Positions 49,401 to 62,658 of a stretch of 64,000 nt of DNA are shown in pieces; position 1 is the first letter of the stretch, and the number at the start of each line of letters is the position of its first letter. The notes beneath the pieces were generated by a model, which ran no database searches, was not told the DNA's origin, and saw nothing but the letters and a program-made list of their open reading frames with translations. The DNA is from Hermatobates lingyangjiaoensis. Lineage: Eukaryota > Arthropoda > Insecta > Hemiptera > Hermatobatidae. The stretch spans positions 4,481,001 through 4,545,000 of the forward strand of contig JAPFBL010000068.1 in NCBI GenBank assembly GCA_026182355.1. Reading direction: 5' to 3'. The position numbers and the translations under genes are program-made.

Positions 49401-51878
49401 TATTTCTTCTGTAGTTATACTAATGAAATTATTCGCATCAGCTGTGTGATGTACAAAAATAAGCTTATATATTGATATGTCCTTCAATCACTATCTGTAC
49501 TACCTCAGGAATGAAAGACTAATAATCATATCCCATTTAGATGTTTACGTTATGCTTAAATGAGACGTTATGTTTTATATACTCAAGAAATTTTATATTA
49601 AGTTACTTATAGTAAAGTTGAGTGTAGGCCACTCCAGATTTTTTTTATATGCAAACGACATCTGTGATTTTTCCTACTTTTAACTATTAATGTTATACAA
49701 AAAAAGCACTCCTTGAATTTGAAAAGCAATATAAATGATTTTTTGCTGCAAATCCCTTATAATAGTGCACAATAAAAACATGAAATAAAAAAACTCTTTA
49801 GAAACCCAGATGTAAGCTTCTCATTTCAGCAATAAAACGTTTTTCAAAGAAAAAAATTCCTTCAAGTTAAACCGAATTTGGTTACAAAATTCAGAGCCAA
49901 ACATTTCCAGTTCGTAATTTTTTTCAAGAGTGAAAAGTTATTTGGAATAATTGGAATGACTCTGAAGATATTAGCATCAAACATTCAATTTGAGCTTGCA
50001 CTTGAAGATGCAAAACCTTTCGGACGGCTACAACACCTATTCAGGAGTTGACGGATTTTTATAATGATATGATGTTTACTAACCACTGTAGTACTAACAA
50101 GTTGCATGTATTTATTAAATTTCTATATTTGGGAAGACGTTTTCAAACAGTTAAGTTGCAGCAATCATTCCAAACTTTGTTCGGTCGGCAGGAAAATTTG
50201 TGAACAATCTACTGATCAAAATTACTTCTTTATACAGAGAGCAATTTTAAAAAATCGGAATGGTTATAACATAAATAATTGGTTGAATGTGCAAACCATC
50301 GTAAAAAAGAAAGAATGTAAGTATTATACTATTCACATAATACTTAAAAAAAAATTCACTGAACTATGATCTTATTCTTAGTTTATTATCAAGCAGATAC
50401 GCAAGAAACATATCTATTGAAACTATAATTTTATTTAATGGATCTTTTCGTAAAAATTAGGGCTGCTTCTTCTTAATTTGTTCTTACAATTAATACAGCC
50501 TTCTCTGAATCTATTGTACGTTGAGTTCCGTAGTTAACTGAAATTGCAGAAATGCATCAAACATTATATCATTTTATATCTAAAGGCATAATATCGTTTG
50601 TTAAACAATTTTAGAAGTTAACTTTATTAATTGATAATTGTTCTGTTGTGCAGTATCAAAAACCACGGTTACTAACACCATAAGAATATGGACAAGACAA
50701 ACAAAAAAGGTTGGAGGGATTCGAAATTGAACCACCGTGTACAAGCAATATCTAGTACTTGCAGTAACAGTAGCACATTATTACCCACATTATCCAGTGC
50801 AAACTGTTTTTCCTGCCTTTCCTAAAATGTTTAGGGTTTCTGTTTAGGACGTGAGAACGTTCAGCATAAATTTCAAATCAGACATACATATATTTTACAT
50901 CAACATTTAAACAGATTTTTCTATACTACTATACTCTAACTTTCTAAACAAGTGCTCAATTAACTTATTTAACTACATTGTCAAGAAGCGAAAAGTGTGG
51001 ATTAGCGCCAAGATTGTGAGCAAGTTTAGGGCGAGCAGAAATGCAACTGTATACTAATTTTATGAGAGAAATACAACATAACAGGTCCTTCTAAAATATT
51101 TATTTACAATCGATGTATCATATTTAAGATAAAAATGTGTTTCTACTTCATAAAATACCAACAATTACCACTCCTTTTCAAATAAGAGAATTAAGGAATA
51201 AAACAGAGCAGTTGATCCAGCATTATCCTCGAATGTCAAAAGGAATACTGAGAATAGCTTCACTGAGTGCATTAGTATGTTGTACATAAAAACTCTTCAT
51301 AACACTTACTTTTCGGCAGCATCGTTCGGAACGGTTCGATCTTTTTCTAAATCAATTTTATTTCCTGCTATTGTAAGGCAAATTTCATTACCCAAAACTT
51401 TCTTTAATTCTTTTACCCAATTTTTAACCTAAAAAAATAATAGTGAAAAATTTAATAGATAAGGTATTACAGATGATTAACTTAAGGGAAAAAATGGTAT
51501 TGCTTTACCTTTTGAAAAGAATCTTCATCTGTGATATCATAGACCAAAACGGCACCATTCGACATTCTATAATAGATGGGCCCCAAAGCATGAAATCTTT
51601 CTTGCCCTGCAGTATCCCAGATTGCCAGATTTATTCTTTTCCCAGATATATTGATCTTCTTATTTACGAAAGAAGCCTGAAATGTACGATTATGTAACAC
51701 ATTCCCAAAAAGATAAGGTGAGAATTATTTTAAATACCTGTAAAGTTGTAAAATGATTTTCATTGAATTTGTCTTCTATGTATCTTAAAACAACAGACGT
51801 CTTTCCAACGCACCCTTCACCCAATAAAACAACTTTAAAATTGTAACTAGATGTTCCTGAGTCGCTGGAATTCGCCAT
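46494..51878 (-). CDS. Rab21: Rab21 small GTPase of early endosomes
   Basis: Four coding exons with matching phases: 51878-51738, 51676-51509, 51428-51310 and 46725-46494. They give 660 nt, 219 residues (human Rab21 about 225). The G motifs are complete: P-loop GEGCVGKT (20-27), WDTAGQE (67-73), NKID (126-129) and ETSAK (154-158). [10 protein letters not shown] after switch II and [19 protein letters not shown] are typical of Rab21 rather than Rab5 or Rab22. The C-terminus has a di-cysteine (214-215) for geranylgeranylation, followed by ASYS. Rab21 controls early endosome traffic and integrin beta-tail endocytosis, a functional link to parvin in the same window, though probably coincidental. 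ATG 51878 is used because the exon opens directly into the conserved domain after 12 residues. Intron 3 is 4.6 kb and contains a large inverted-repeat element. The gene is head-to-head with a putative exon at 52.3 kb. Confidence 0.97.
46830..49645. repeat. Large modular inverted-repeat element, copy 2, in Rab21 intron 3
   Basis: Four modules lie in the order A (about 46973-47535), B (47539-48172), inverted A (about 48410-48996), inverted B (about 49003-49645). A and inverted A share the ends ggtccagaatctttgatgga / caaagattctggacc. B and inverted B share the ends atctggagtggcctacactc and its complement, with matching inner borders (cccctttgtcaaataac and complement). Left of A, 46836-46970 carries agtatagtgatcgtg and ctcgagattttgacgg, also found at the right end of copy 1, plus a GT-rich run (tgtgtgtgggtgggtgggtg). 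No transposase is seen. It resembles two non-autonomous elements nested in opposite orientation. Confidence 0.85.
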
Positions 51879-52263
51879 TACTATTGCTAGAAAGACATTC
51901 GGTTTCCCAGAAAATGTTGAAGTCGCCTCTAAACGTCCTGAGATATAAAAAAAATTAGAATACTTTACATAAATCAAGTTTGTAAATTACTTTGATGAGT
52001 TTTATTCAAGACCATTTTGACTTAATCATATACGGTTATACATTGCGACATGAAACAACCATATCAGCTGTCAAAGTCAGGTTGTTCAACTATATAAGAA
52101 AAGAATAATGTAATTATTGTATTAATTTTAAAAATGTTCTTGTTCTAGTGGTAAATTTAAAATATAAAATATGGTTTACAATTAGAATAGAGTTATAAGT
52201 TGATAAATATGGCAAACTACTATTATAATTGTAAAAATCATTTGAATCGTTTAACGATTACAT
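51879..52263. promoter_or_regulatory. Shared promoter region of Rab21 and the gene starting at 52.3 kb
   Basis: This segment lies between the Rab21 start codon (minus) and a plus-strand GC-richer block ending in a strong donor. It should contain the Rab21 5' UTR and both promoters. No TATA box is evident. Confidence 0.45.
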
Positions 52264-52354
52264 AAAGTGGCCGGTGGATACGTGCAATTCCGCTTGCGCA
52301 GTATCAACCCGCAGCTGTCGGTTCGTTTAGTTGTTAGATTAGTAACTTTTTCTG
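52264..52354 (+). other. Putative non-coding first exon (perhaps of Sinhcaf)
   Basis: A locally GC-rich stretch with cttgcgcag (NRF1-like) and no ATG ends in a strong donor, tctg|gtaagt, at 52354/52355. The next plus-strand coding gene is Sinhcaf at 62.66 kb, whose first coding exon has only 18 bases between its acceptor and the start codon and so needs an upstream 5' UTR exon. The link across 10.3 kb is inferred only from this. The exon start is approximate. Confidence 0.45.
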
Positions 52355-55300
52355 GTAAGTATAAGTTTTCTTATAGTTTTTCATTCTTTATACATAGAAT
52401 GCACTTTCATTTCATATGGTTGCAACTATTAATCTTACCCTATTCCAATTTTCATTTAATGAATTGTTTATTTGTTGGCCTTGGCGTCCTCAACTTTTAA
52501 AGTTTGTGTTTTGAGATATTCTTTTCCATGATGGTAATTACCTTTTTTGTAAAATACTTCATCAAAGTAAATGATAACGTAACATTCATCATATATAGCC
52601 ATGAAACAATTTATTATATCTTGAACTTTTGCAGAGTTATAAGATTTATTTTTAACGAATTTCATTTTTGACGAGTAACGCTTTCTTAAAGTTATGTTTG
52701 TTTAATGAACAGCCTTTAATTTATCTACTTTTCAAATGTTCAACTTACCATTATTTGAATGGTTAAATTTAAATCATTTTTGTTTGAAGGAATTTTTTCG
52801 TTTAATTTAAATTCATTTTGTGTCTAACTTCAAAATCTACCAAGAGTTTTGTAATTTAAGCGTAACTACATTCTGACAAGTTCAAATCAATTTCATTATT
52901 GTTATGTTAATTTTAGTTAGTCCTCTAAGGTTAGGTTTAGTCGTTACTTTAATACTAAGGTTGTTCATTCATAATAGGGTTAAAATACTGTATTGAAGTA
53001 ACATACAAATTTACAGACATGAGACATGTATGTCCATTTAAAAGTCACAATGTTTCATCAGATTTCATTGTTTGTATTTTGAAAATTTTAAATGTCATAA
53101 AAAATTTATTTGTTCATAGGTATATGATAATTTTCAAAGAAATTGATTTGGAAATGAGATTTATAACCTAATATATTTTAAGTTATCTTAATTTCATTGA
53201 GAATGATGTAAATTCTTTTATAAGAATAACGGGCTTACCGAATAACGCAATGCTGGCTGCTAGACAATCTGTTTTTGCTTTAATACTAATTCGAATTCCT
53301 TTAATCTATAATTACTTGTATAATGAAAAAATATAGTATTTATTATTTCCCCTCTAATACGCTAAAATATGTATATGCTTAAATAATTGAAATGGTTTTT
53401 TGAAGAACAAATTACCTGTTATAGAAATATGTACAAAAGTTATTTCGGAAAAGGTCTGGTTTTTTTCTTAATAACAGTGATATGATGGCTCATTCCGAGT
53501 TTCCAACATTTAATTGATGGAAAATGGATAACTGACATGGTTTTAATTTTAACAGAAGTTGTGAAGTGGAAAAAATCTAAACCCGTTCCCGTAAGGAAAA
53601 GAAATTAAAGAATGAACATTATAACTGTAAAAGTATGTTTCTGTTTCTTTTTTAGAAAGAAGATATGATATGTGACATGTTTGTACTTGTGTTGATTGTA
53701 AAAATTGTGTTAGTACATGAAATATTAAGAGAAATTTTGATATATTTCTGTGTTACCAATAGTCCGTTAAAAAAACTAACATTATTTATGTTAAAATAGA
53801 GTGAAACAGAAAAGGCCACCAGTAGATGGTGATATAGAGTGTTTATTACTTGGTTTTCATCTGTTTGTATTAACAAGTTAAAATCATGGGTCACATTTAA
53901 CTTGTGGGTTTTCCTAAGCTATCATTTTTCACAATTGTTTGTTTGATTCTTAAGGTGTAATACCTGCCGAAACTGATTTTCTTACAGAATAATATTTCTT
54001 CATTACAATAATTCGGTTATTATATTGCTAAAATATTTCAGGTACATTGTTATCCTAATTTATTTAAAAAGTTATAATGCTATATAACATTTAATATTTA
54101 GCAATAATTTTAAAGTTATGTAAATTCTTATACTAATAAGGTTTTGTTCATGCGTTTCAATAAGTATAAGACACTAAGAAAATAGTTTTTTTTTTAACAT
54201 TTTCTTCAACTAAGACCACCCCCTAGTCGTAGGTAATTTTTAATTTTCAGGTCTATCAATCCTGAAGTATACAGGAACAGAAGTTATTAAGTAGTAAGTT
54301 TATTTATATATTATATGTTATTTGGTTTGAATTGTGGGTAGTTTAGTTGGGCAATTAGAATTTAGAGTTAAACACACTGAGATATTCTAAGTCTCAACAA
54401 ATGAAAAGTTTAAAGCGATTGTTTTGTACCTCATAGTTATATTACTTTAGTTACATAATAAGGATATTGTTAATTCTGGAAAGTTTAGTACGAGTATATA
54501 ATAAACTCTTATTATTGTATTGTTACTTCGTTAATTGCAGTGATGCAGTATATTGACCTGGTATACTGCAATTTACCAGGCAGTGCAGATTTGTGTACGT
54601 ATAGTTAGTAGCTTATATGTCACATATTTTCATGCAATACTGATTTAAAGCATATTCCAGGTGAGTTAGAAAGTTCCAGGTTTGTTGTCAAAAGTATTTA
54701 TTTATATTATTAGAAACAAAATAATTAGAAGTTTTTATGCAAGTATATAAACTGTGATCTCAGCTCTGTGCTTCCGTTAAACCTTCCCCCCTCGGCTTTA
54801 ATATACATATTATCGACTTGTGATTGTCTACCAATGAGCACAGAACAACGAATTCTCTAAACCTGAAACCAAAGAAGACGTGTCCTGATCATTATTGATC
54901 AGGCATGTGTGATTGAGTAAGACCTGGGGACCAAACGTCAAAAGTTGATTCGCCAATGCTAAAAAAAGCGAGATAGTTAAGTCCATCGAGTTCTTGACAA
55001 AAGTTGGTCCATCCATTTGGATGATATATGTGGCATTTATTATCACAGGCATATACTTGCGACCAACCATTAACAACACCTACTGTATTAATTACTTTTG
55101 GAGGATATTTGAGTATATGTCAAGATAAAATAATTAAGAAAAAGAAAGTTACAGTACAACATGCTATCTAAAACGTTGAGAACTTTCACTGCCTTGTTTG
55201 CAGGGATCATAAATGAAACCAGTATGCATCAGAAATACTGCTAAGCAAAAGTGAAGATGTGATGATATCTTCATTATTTACTACTTAGCAATATTGTTTA

Positions 55301-56156
55301 TGTAATTTCTCTACCCAAATGTTGTAATATTATATTCTAGCAGTATACTGGTCATTTTTTCCTAATAAGATTGGTTGTAATTTTGTACTATTTTTCGCGT
55401 AATAGTTCAAACTAGCCGTTGTCTACAAACCTCAACTTTAATGTTGTCATAAAATTAATTACCTCTTTAGGTTATTGCAATAAATACAGTTTGTGGGCAA
55501 CAAGGTGATTTGAGTGTATACTGAAAGCTGAATATTGTTTTGTTGTAACTGTTGAGTGCTTGTGATTTGAGATTAACAGCATTTCCTAGTCTTCGTTTTA
55601 AGACAAAATGTAATAGACACAGATAGCTAAGAGTAATTTGAGTTCATACTGAAAGTCAGGCAATGGTATACTGAAGAGTAGCTTCATGTTCTATTCTCTG
55701 TACATGTATACTTTTCAGGAAACAATGTGATTTGAGTGTGTAATGGGAAGCAAAGAGTGTTGTGACTGAGTATAGAGTGGTTGTAGCTGGAGATGGACAT
55801 CATGGTGGTTGGTGTTGCAGACATGGACAGTGGGAGTGGTGGACGAGGCAAGCTGGGTGGAGAGCCGAGGTGAACCTCCGCTCTGTCTGCAGCAGCCGAC
55901 TTCGCGCCTCTCGTCCACCTCCGACCATTTCTTTTGTATGAGGTTTGACTAACACAGCCTCTTCAATATTATCTAGGCTCTACTAAGTAAAGCTTTAATT
56001 GAACCTTTGTCCACGCAAGACACCATGTGCTCTAACTCTTTTCATTTATACTCACTCTAATACTCAACTCCTTCGTATATATGCATAAAGAAAACGAGAT
56101 TAACTATGCTTTTAAAGTTAACCTATGAACACGTACCACTGATGTCAAACTAATCA

Positions 56157-56206
<50 letters not shown>
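56157..56206. repeat. (TA)n microsatellite
   Basis: About 25 uninterrupted TA units. No relation to neighbouring features is apparent. Confidence 0.95.
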
Positions 56207-56207
<1 letters not shown>

Positions 56208-59200
56208 TTTGTGTATGTAGAAATGTCAGTTGTAAACTCATGTGACCTAATTGAAAAAGATACCTCAGTAATAATTGAAAGAATGACCTTTTTATTTTGT
56301 TTCATATGAGGAACTTGCTCGAATTCTCCGAACTTGTTCATACTTTCTGCATAATCGTGTTGATTTCTTTGATTGTAGTGACAAGTGTTCATTAGTACAT
56401 AGCTGTGCAGCACTAATATGTAAATGAAAGTAATGAATGGATGAGAAGACCCATAGCTATCCACATCATTGCATTTTTAACATCATTTGATTTGCCTAAA
56501 ACACTAAACCAATATAACATACTTGCATTTATAGAAAACTGAAGTTGTGATTTCAACAACATAGATTTTTGTTTGTATTAACTAGAACTACTACTTTGAG
56601 TAGTTGTGTAACTTACAAGTGCCGTCTTTAACAATTAATTTAAGTACTTCATGTTTTATTAACGTTTGAAAGATAATGCATTTTATTGACTTTATCAAGT
56701 AGTATTTGGTTGGAAACCGAAAATTAGTGATTTTAGTGTGCTTACCATAGTGTGTGCCTTGTTAGTTTACTTTGCACTTTAGTTGCCTGGTTTAGGTTAA
56801 TATTAATTTGTTTTTAGAAATATATGTATATATCAACGTCTCAACCACTTTAAGTAATCCAGAAAAGGGACTAAGATCTAAAATAATTGGTCTTCTTAGA
56901 GTTACACTTGAACTGACTTGTGATATGGTATTCAGAGTTATTTTAAGTGATATAACAGGCAAAGAAAGAGAACTAAAGGCTGGGAAGATCAGGGACAACA
57001 AAGTAAAACATCTGCTAACTAGTTGCTGTTAACCATGGTTTGCATTACCATTGCCCTCGTTAATACTTAGTCTTATTTGAATAAGCCATTGATAATGTTA
57101 TTTGATATTATTGTCAGGGTAAACAAAGAAGTTCAGGAAGAAAGTTCTTCTCTGGTCAATACTAAATCTAACTTGAACAAACCATTTCTAATGTTTATAG
57201 TATTTGATATAATAAATGTAATGTAAGAGGACTCTATAATATTTTGTATTATCGTTATAACAAAATGGATTTTTTGTAAGTGATCAGTTTAGCTTTTCTC
57301 CATTTGATATTGGAAGAGAAGTTAGACAAAACTGTTACCAGTGTACAAATGAAATCTCAGATTTACATAAAGTATTGCTTTACAGTCAAGTACGAATAAT
57401 GCAATTTAAATACACAATCATTAGCAATTATATTACAAAGTCTAAATCGAAAAACATGGGTTTGTGACAGTCCTTTCCTGAGCTCCCCAAACAGGTGTCT
57501 AGCCTATGTTGCCAATGATCTAATATCATTATTTCAATTCAGAATATGGCACATCTTTGTTTTCCTCTAATCAAGTTGTATTGGTGTTTAATACGCATTT
57601 CTAATGGTTTACTAGTCAAACCTGTGTATATTTTATTCGGAATTTGATAAATACCAATGTGATCCAAGTTCTCTAGGAGAGTTTTTAATTAACAAATTTT
57701 CTACTTCTGTACGGTTAATACAAAATTATATTAAAAGCAAGATTACTAGAAAGCCTAGGGAGGAATTCAAATATTGCAGAATTATGACATTTGATCTTAA
57801 ACCGGTTTCGGCTATTACAATGGAGAACTTTTTTTAGGACTCTTTAAATCTTTGTTAATATAAGAGACCGGGTATTTTATTAAAAAGAAAAGAAGTATCT
57901 TGGAACTTACAAAAGCAATGGTATTTACAGCAAGAGTAATATAATTGTCAGGGTTAACAGCAAGAAGCAGATCATTTTTACTTATTTTTTAACTCGGATG
58001 TTCTCCTTTGTTTCTTTCCCTTGCATTTTACACCTTTTAAAGTACCTCTCAAACACATGTCTGCTTTCAGTTGTCATTTAAAATGTGAACTCGAACGAGG
58101 ACTAGATATTTGGTCAAAAGATTTAGTTTCATATCTAAATTGCTTACTGCTGTTTTGATGTTGAATTTATTTTACGTGTTTATTGTTATCTTGTTATGCG
58201 TATGTGTAAATGTGTCTGTCTGTGTAAGAATCACACAGAACACAGAATAGAACAAACACTTATCATAGACTTTTTCGGAATATTGATCGTATTTGTGCTC
58301 TGTTATCTTTTTGGTTATATATATACTCATTTAACAATAATCTGAATTGCCATATGTCTTTCCGCGAGGTCGTTTTTAATATATTTCTTAAGATAAATGT
58401 AGTGATGGTGCAAAGTTGGTTTGCAGTAGCTGTAAGAACTATGACTGTGGTGGGAAGCGTGTGGCTTCGCACGGTTTGGAGCTCTTGCAGCCCATCACTC
58501 CGCCCCCACGGTGTGCGCTAACAACAAAGGATAGTTAATTTTAAGAGAAATTTAGTTTGCCTTTCTTGGAATTATTCTTGACACTGATATCTGTATTCAC
58601 TCCTTTTGATAGCCACGCATATGAAATTCATTTCAAATTTTGCTAAATATGACACATTTTTACGAAACTCTCACTGACCACTGGTCTAGGAGAAGTTACC
58701 GGGTGGGCAAGTGGATTCTTGTGAGACTATGAAGGGCAACCAGTTTTGACATAAATTGATCAATCTTCGAACATCCGAGATGTCCCTGGCACATGTCTGA
58801 CAAGTAAGAACATTTAGCTTTTGTGCTAAACTGAAATAACAAGTAGTTTTAAAATTACGCATAAACTCTGATTATAAATGTCACTAAAAACATTCTTTAT
58901 TTTAGTTTTAACATAGCCTTAATGATTTGTTACATTTAAGAAGTAGGTTCTTTGGTTATATATTAGAAAGTAGGTCAGGTCGTAATAGAACCATTGTTTT
59001 CAGTAAATAAATAAGTTATGTACCTGAATTAAATAGTTAATGCTTTTAAGTCTAGTATTATCAACATTAAACTAAATAGTTGTATAAATGAACTATATTT
59101 GTTCTTAAACTCTTTACTTTTCCTTGAACAGAAGTTTTTAAATTGTGGAGTTGAAAATTATGAACTTATGATGTTTCTAAAACATTATTAGAACCATACA

Positions 59201-60257
59201 AGCTATGCAGCACTATAATGTAAGGATACAATTTTTAAATGTATTCTAAAGTTATCTCTTCTATCAGAACAGTATTAATATATATCAAGTGTGTTTGTAA
59301 TGTTACTACAATTTCATGTACGATTTTCTTGGCCTTTGGCTGATCGCCATAAGAAAAAGTTTAGGAAGTGCTATTTAGAATTATCTATTAAAGTGAAACC
59401 TTTTGCTTGAAGAGTTTCATTTTTTGACTAAACTTGAGATAGTGCTATTTATGTATGGTCAATATAAAGACTTTTATATACAGTACTGTGAATGTTTTCA
59501 TTTATAGGTTTTTGAGTGACGGAATCACTTATATTATTCTAAGGGAAAATATCTCTTTCACATATATTCTGAACTCGTATTTTTTTAGAAAAGCAAGCAG
59601 TTCTTAAAATTAATTTACAATAATTTTAGATTCAATGAATCACATTAACTTTTTTTTTGAGTATTTTTGTAATAGAAAACTTTTTATACATTATATTGAT
59701 GAATAGAATTGACGTAATACCTATCGTTTTACCATTTTGTTAGTTTAGAAATTTGTTTTGGATACAAATAAACTGATTTTTCTATAAAGTATTGCAAAGT
59801 GCGCTTATTAAAATTTAACACTGGAAGCCCTAGAAAATTGAAATTTCCATAGGGGTGACGTAAAACGGAGAAATCAGAATATTACTGATTTGGTGTAGGG
59901 TGTGGTGTGCAATCCTGGTACGCTAACAGTTTTCTCTGGCTGGTGTATCTAGTTTCTTTAGATGTTAGAAATTGCTTAACGTTGATATGGAATTACAGGA
60001 GATATTTTCGGTTTGGCTATTATTTGTGTGGTATACGGAGCCGTCAGTGGTATGGCTGAATAAACTGGGAGTACTAAATAATACCAAAACAGGTAAACTT
60101 GCCGGTTGAACCGAAGATCTTGAGTTTATATTGCCCTAATTTTTCCATGTGGAGTGGAGATTATTAAAAAAATAATCCTGTGCACCATTACTTTTACGAA
60201 CCCGTAAATATGTCACTACTGATGTATATCCGCATACAGTTTTTTCCAGCATTAGTT

Positions 60258-60656
60258 ATTCCCTTTCATTTCAATTGAATCACAATTGATTGGTCAAAGA
60301 TTTGACATTCTGAAATCACATACACTTTAACATATTTTAGCAGAACTAGTGATTATTTCTTATTTTCCTGACCTGCTGCCACAGTCTTATCATCCAAAAA
60401 TATTATTAGTCTTTCCTTAATGCCTTTGTTCACCTATGGCCAAAAATTCACCCGCAATACGTTCTGTTGATTTTGGTTCACAAACGAATTATACAATTTT
60501 GGTAAACTTATTTTTAGATACTTACAGAGTTTTCAGAGCAGGTCAGGAAAATAAGAAATAATCACTAGTTCTGCTAAAATATGTTAAAGTGTATGTGATT
60601 TCAGATTGTCAAATCTTTGACCAATCAATTGTGATTCAATTGAAATGAAAGGGAAT
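60258..60656. repeat. Foldback element with 119 bp arms
   Basis: Arms 60258-60376 and 60538-60656 are near-identical inverted copies. They start attccctttcatttcaattg on the left and end in its complement on the right; the inner ends share ttcctgacctgc. The 160 bp core is non-coding. Size and structure suggest a miniature inverted-repeat transposon of recent activity, given the high arm identity. Confidence 0.85.
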
Positions 60657-62017
60657 TTTCTCCTATTACTTTTAGCGAATTTAATGTTTTTATTTCAACA
60701 AATGTTTTCTATGGTTTTTCTTTTCTACTTTCCAAGAATCAAGAGTTTTGGATAGTAACATTGAAATAGTTCTTTTGATTTCCCAGTAAGGGAGTATGGG
60801 GGATTTTACGTACATTAGTGTGATCTTTTTATGGATGTGTACATTGTCGTTACGTAACAGTATTGTTAATAGAATGCGGCTGGTCCACAACTAACTCAAC
60901 TAAAAATAAATTTAATCAAAATTAAACTAGCAAAGGCAGTCGGAACCGACAAGAACAATTAAAAATCAACATAGGGAAAGAAAGCAGAGCAGGTTATGTG
61001 TGTCTGTCTTGAGAGCTATGGGGGTAGGATGTGTGCTCCCCGAACAACTTAGATTTATTTTTCTCTACTTGTCATGATTTGTGAGAGGTTTTTCTTCTCG
61101 GATGTTTAAACTGTTTGATTGTTTAGACTGCTTGATCGTTGGAATGCTAGAGTGGATTGGGATTGACTGTTGGGCTGGTTTCAGGTAGAAGGTAGGCTAG
61201 ATCGGAGAGTGCGCGTAGTCAAACTGGAGCTGTTCCCTTTCGGATTGTAAAGGTTTAGTATAGTGGAGAGCCTTTTCCGTCATGTTAACATATCTTTTGG
61301 AAGGTTCTTCACCGGGACTTGTACTCCCTCCCCCTCTGCGCCCTGGTAAACCCTGATTCGTCCTTGATCTGATTCTACACTTACAGATGCCGATGTATTT
61401 ATCACTCTAAATTGTAAATTGATGATATTCAGTTTTTATAAAATCACTCAACTGGGTCCATCACAGACTAAGGTGTAAGTAACATTAGCTGTCACCGTGT
61501 AAAATAGGAGGTAGGGACGTTTTCATTGTAGAAGAATAATAGAGGCGTTATAGTTAAGAAATTACTTCAATGAGGACTACATATAGTTTTATGTATCTTA
61601 TTCAAAATATTTTGGCGTTTTCCTTCTCATGCATCTGAATATTTATTCGAGGTCTGGGAGATTCCATAGTAATGTGAAGTAGGAATGATTTTATTTAATA
61701 ATTTAAATTGAAATAAATTTTCTGAAGTACTATTTTAAATAAAATATATATATCAAGTAATATATAATATTATCTAATGATAATATTCAATATTTTTAAG
61801 AAATATACCCTTTGATGGTAGAATATTTGTTGAGTTTTACGAAAACTGAGTGGGTGAGTGTGAACTGTCAAATATACTGTCCTATCTAACTTCATAATGT
61901 TGAGCTTCCAAGGAAGATCTTACGGATGAAATTCTTAGTTTTTACAAATTTTGTAAATTCATATTACAAAAATTATTGTTATTTTAAGTTGAGTCAATAT
62001 TTTTCATTCTCGTAGAC

Positions 62018-62037
62018 CAGTGGTTCCCAAACACCGG
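62018..62037 (+). repeat. hAT-like terminal inverted repeat end
   Basis: CAGTGGTTCCCAAAC matches the common start of hAT transposons and their miniature relatives. No partner terminus was found within the next kilobase, so this is at most a solo end. Confidence 0.35.
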
Positions 62038-62658
62038 AACATTTATCTTGCTTTTTTTTTACCTAGCGACACAGAAAGATAGGTATAATTAATTTCGTTT
62101 TATTGATTATCAGGGAAATAGATTTTTTAAAAGTCCCAGATTCTCTCCTGTTTCTGTCGCCGTTTTCTCCTTTTCTTACGTGTGGGTTATAGCTTCATGA
62201 AGCCTAAAAGCTAAATAAAAATTGTAAAATATGTTATTTTTATATCTGTTTTCCAGCAGGAACAAAAATATTTTTATTTTCCAAAAATTTAATATTTAGA
62301 AGTTCAAATTTTATCATAATTATTCTTGTTCAGTATTTGTTTAACCACTATTGATTTCTTTTGAATCAGAAAGGATGCAAATTAGGGAAAGTCCCGGTGG
62401 TAAGGGCTCAAGGTACATCACTGAACAGTTTGATAAGCTAATCGTCACTAGGTATGCAAACTACGTTGACAGACTGTATATAGGAATTTCAAACAAAAAA
62501 CCCTAGCCAAAACTGTTCCTAACAGAACTAACATATTATTAGTGGATCCTAATTTTATTTAACTGATGTTTTCAACTACAATATAACCGAAGTGCATTGG
62601 TTGTTCAAAGTAAGTTACACGTACTTCTCTTTCTCATCGACTTACTTGTATGTTTCAG

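Larger units (their letters stand above)
52355..62658 (+). other. Long AT-rich stretch, perhaps Sinhcaf intron 1
   Basis: No coding exon is supported here. It holds a TA microsatellite (56157-56206), a foldback element (60258-60656), a hAT-like end (62018) and two GC-richer patches, 55690-55925 and 58430-58525. Minus-strand open frames of 67-83 codons at 54828-55079 and 55715-55918 match nothing I recognise and lack clear splice sites or family motifs. Confidence 0.45.

Noticed and set aside
56150..56464. A 104-codon minus-strand open frame
   Set aside because: It ends in translated TA microsatellite and shows no similarity to a protein family.
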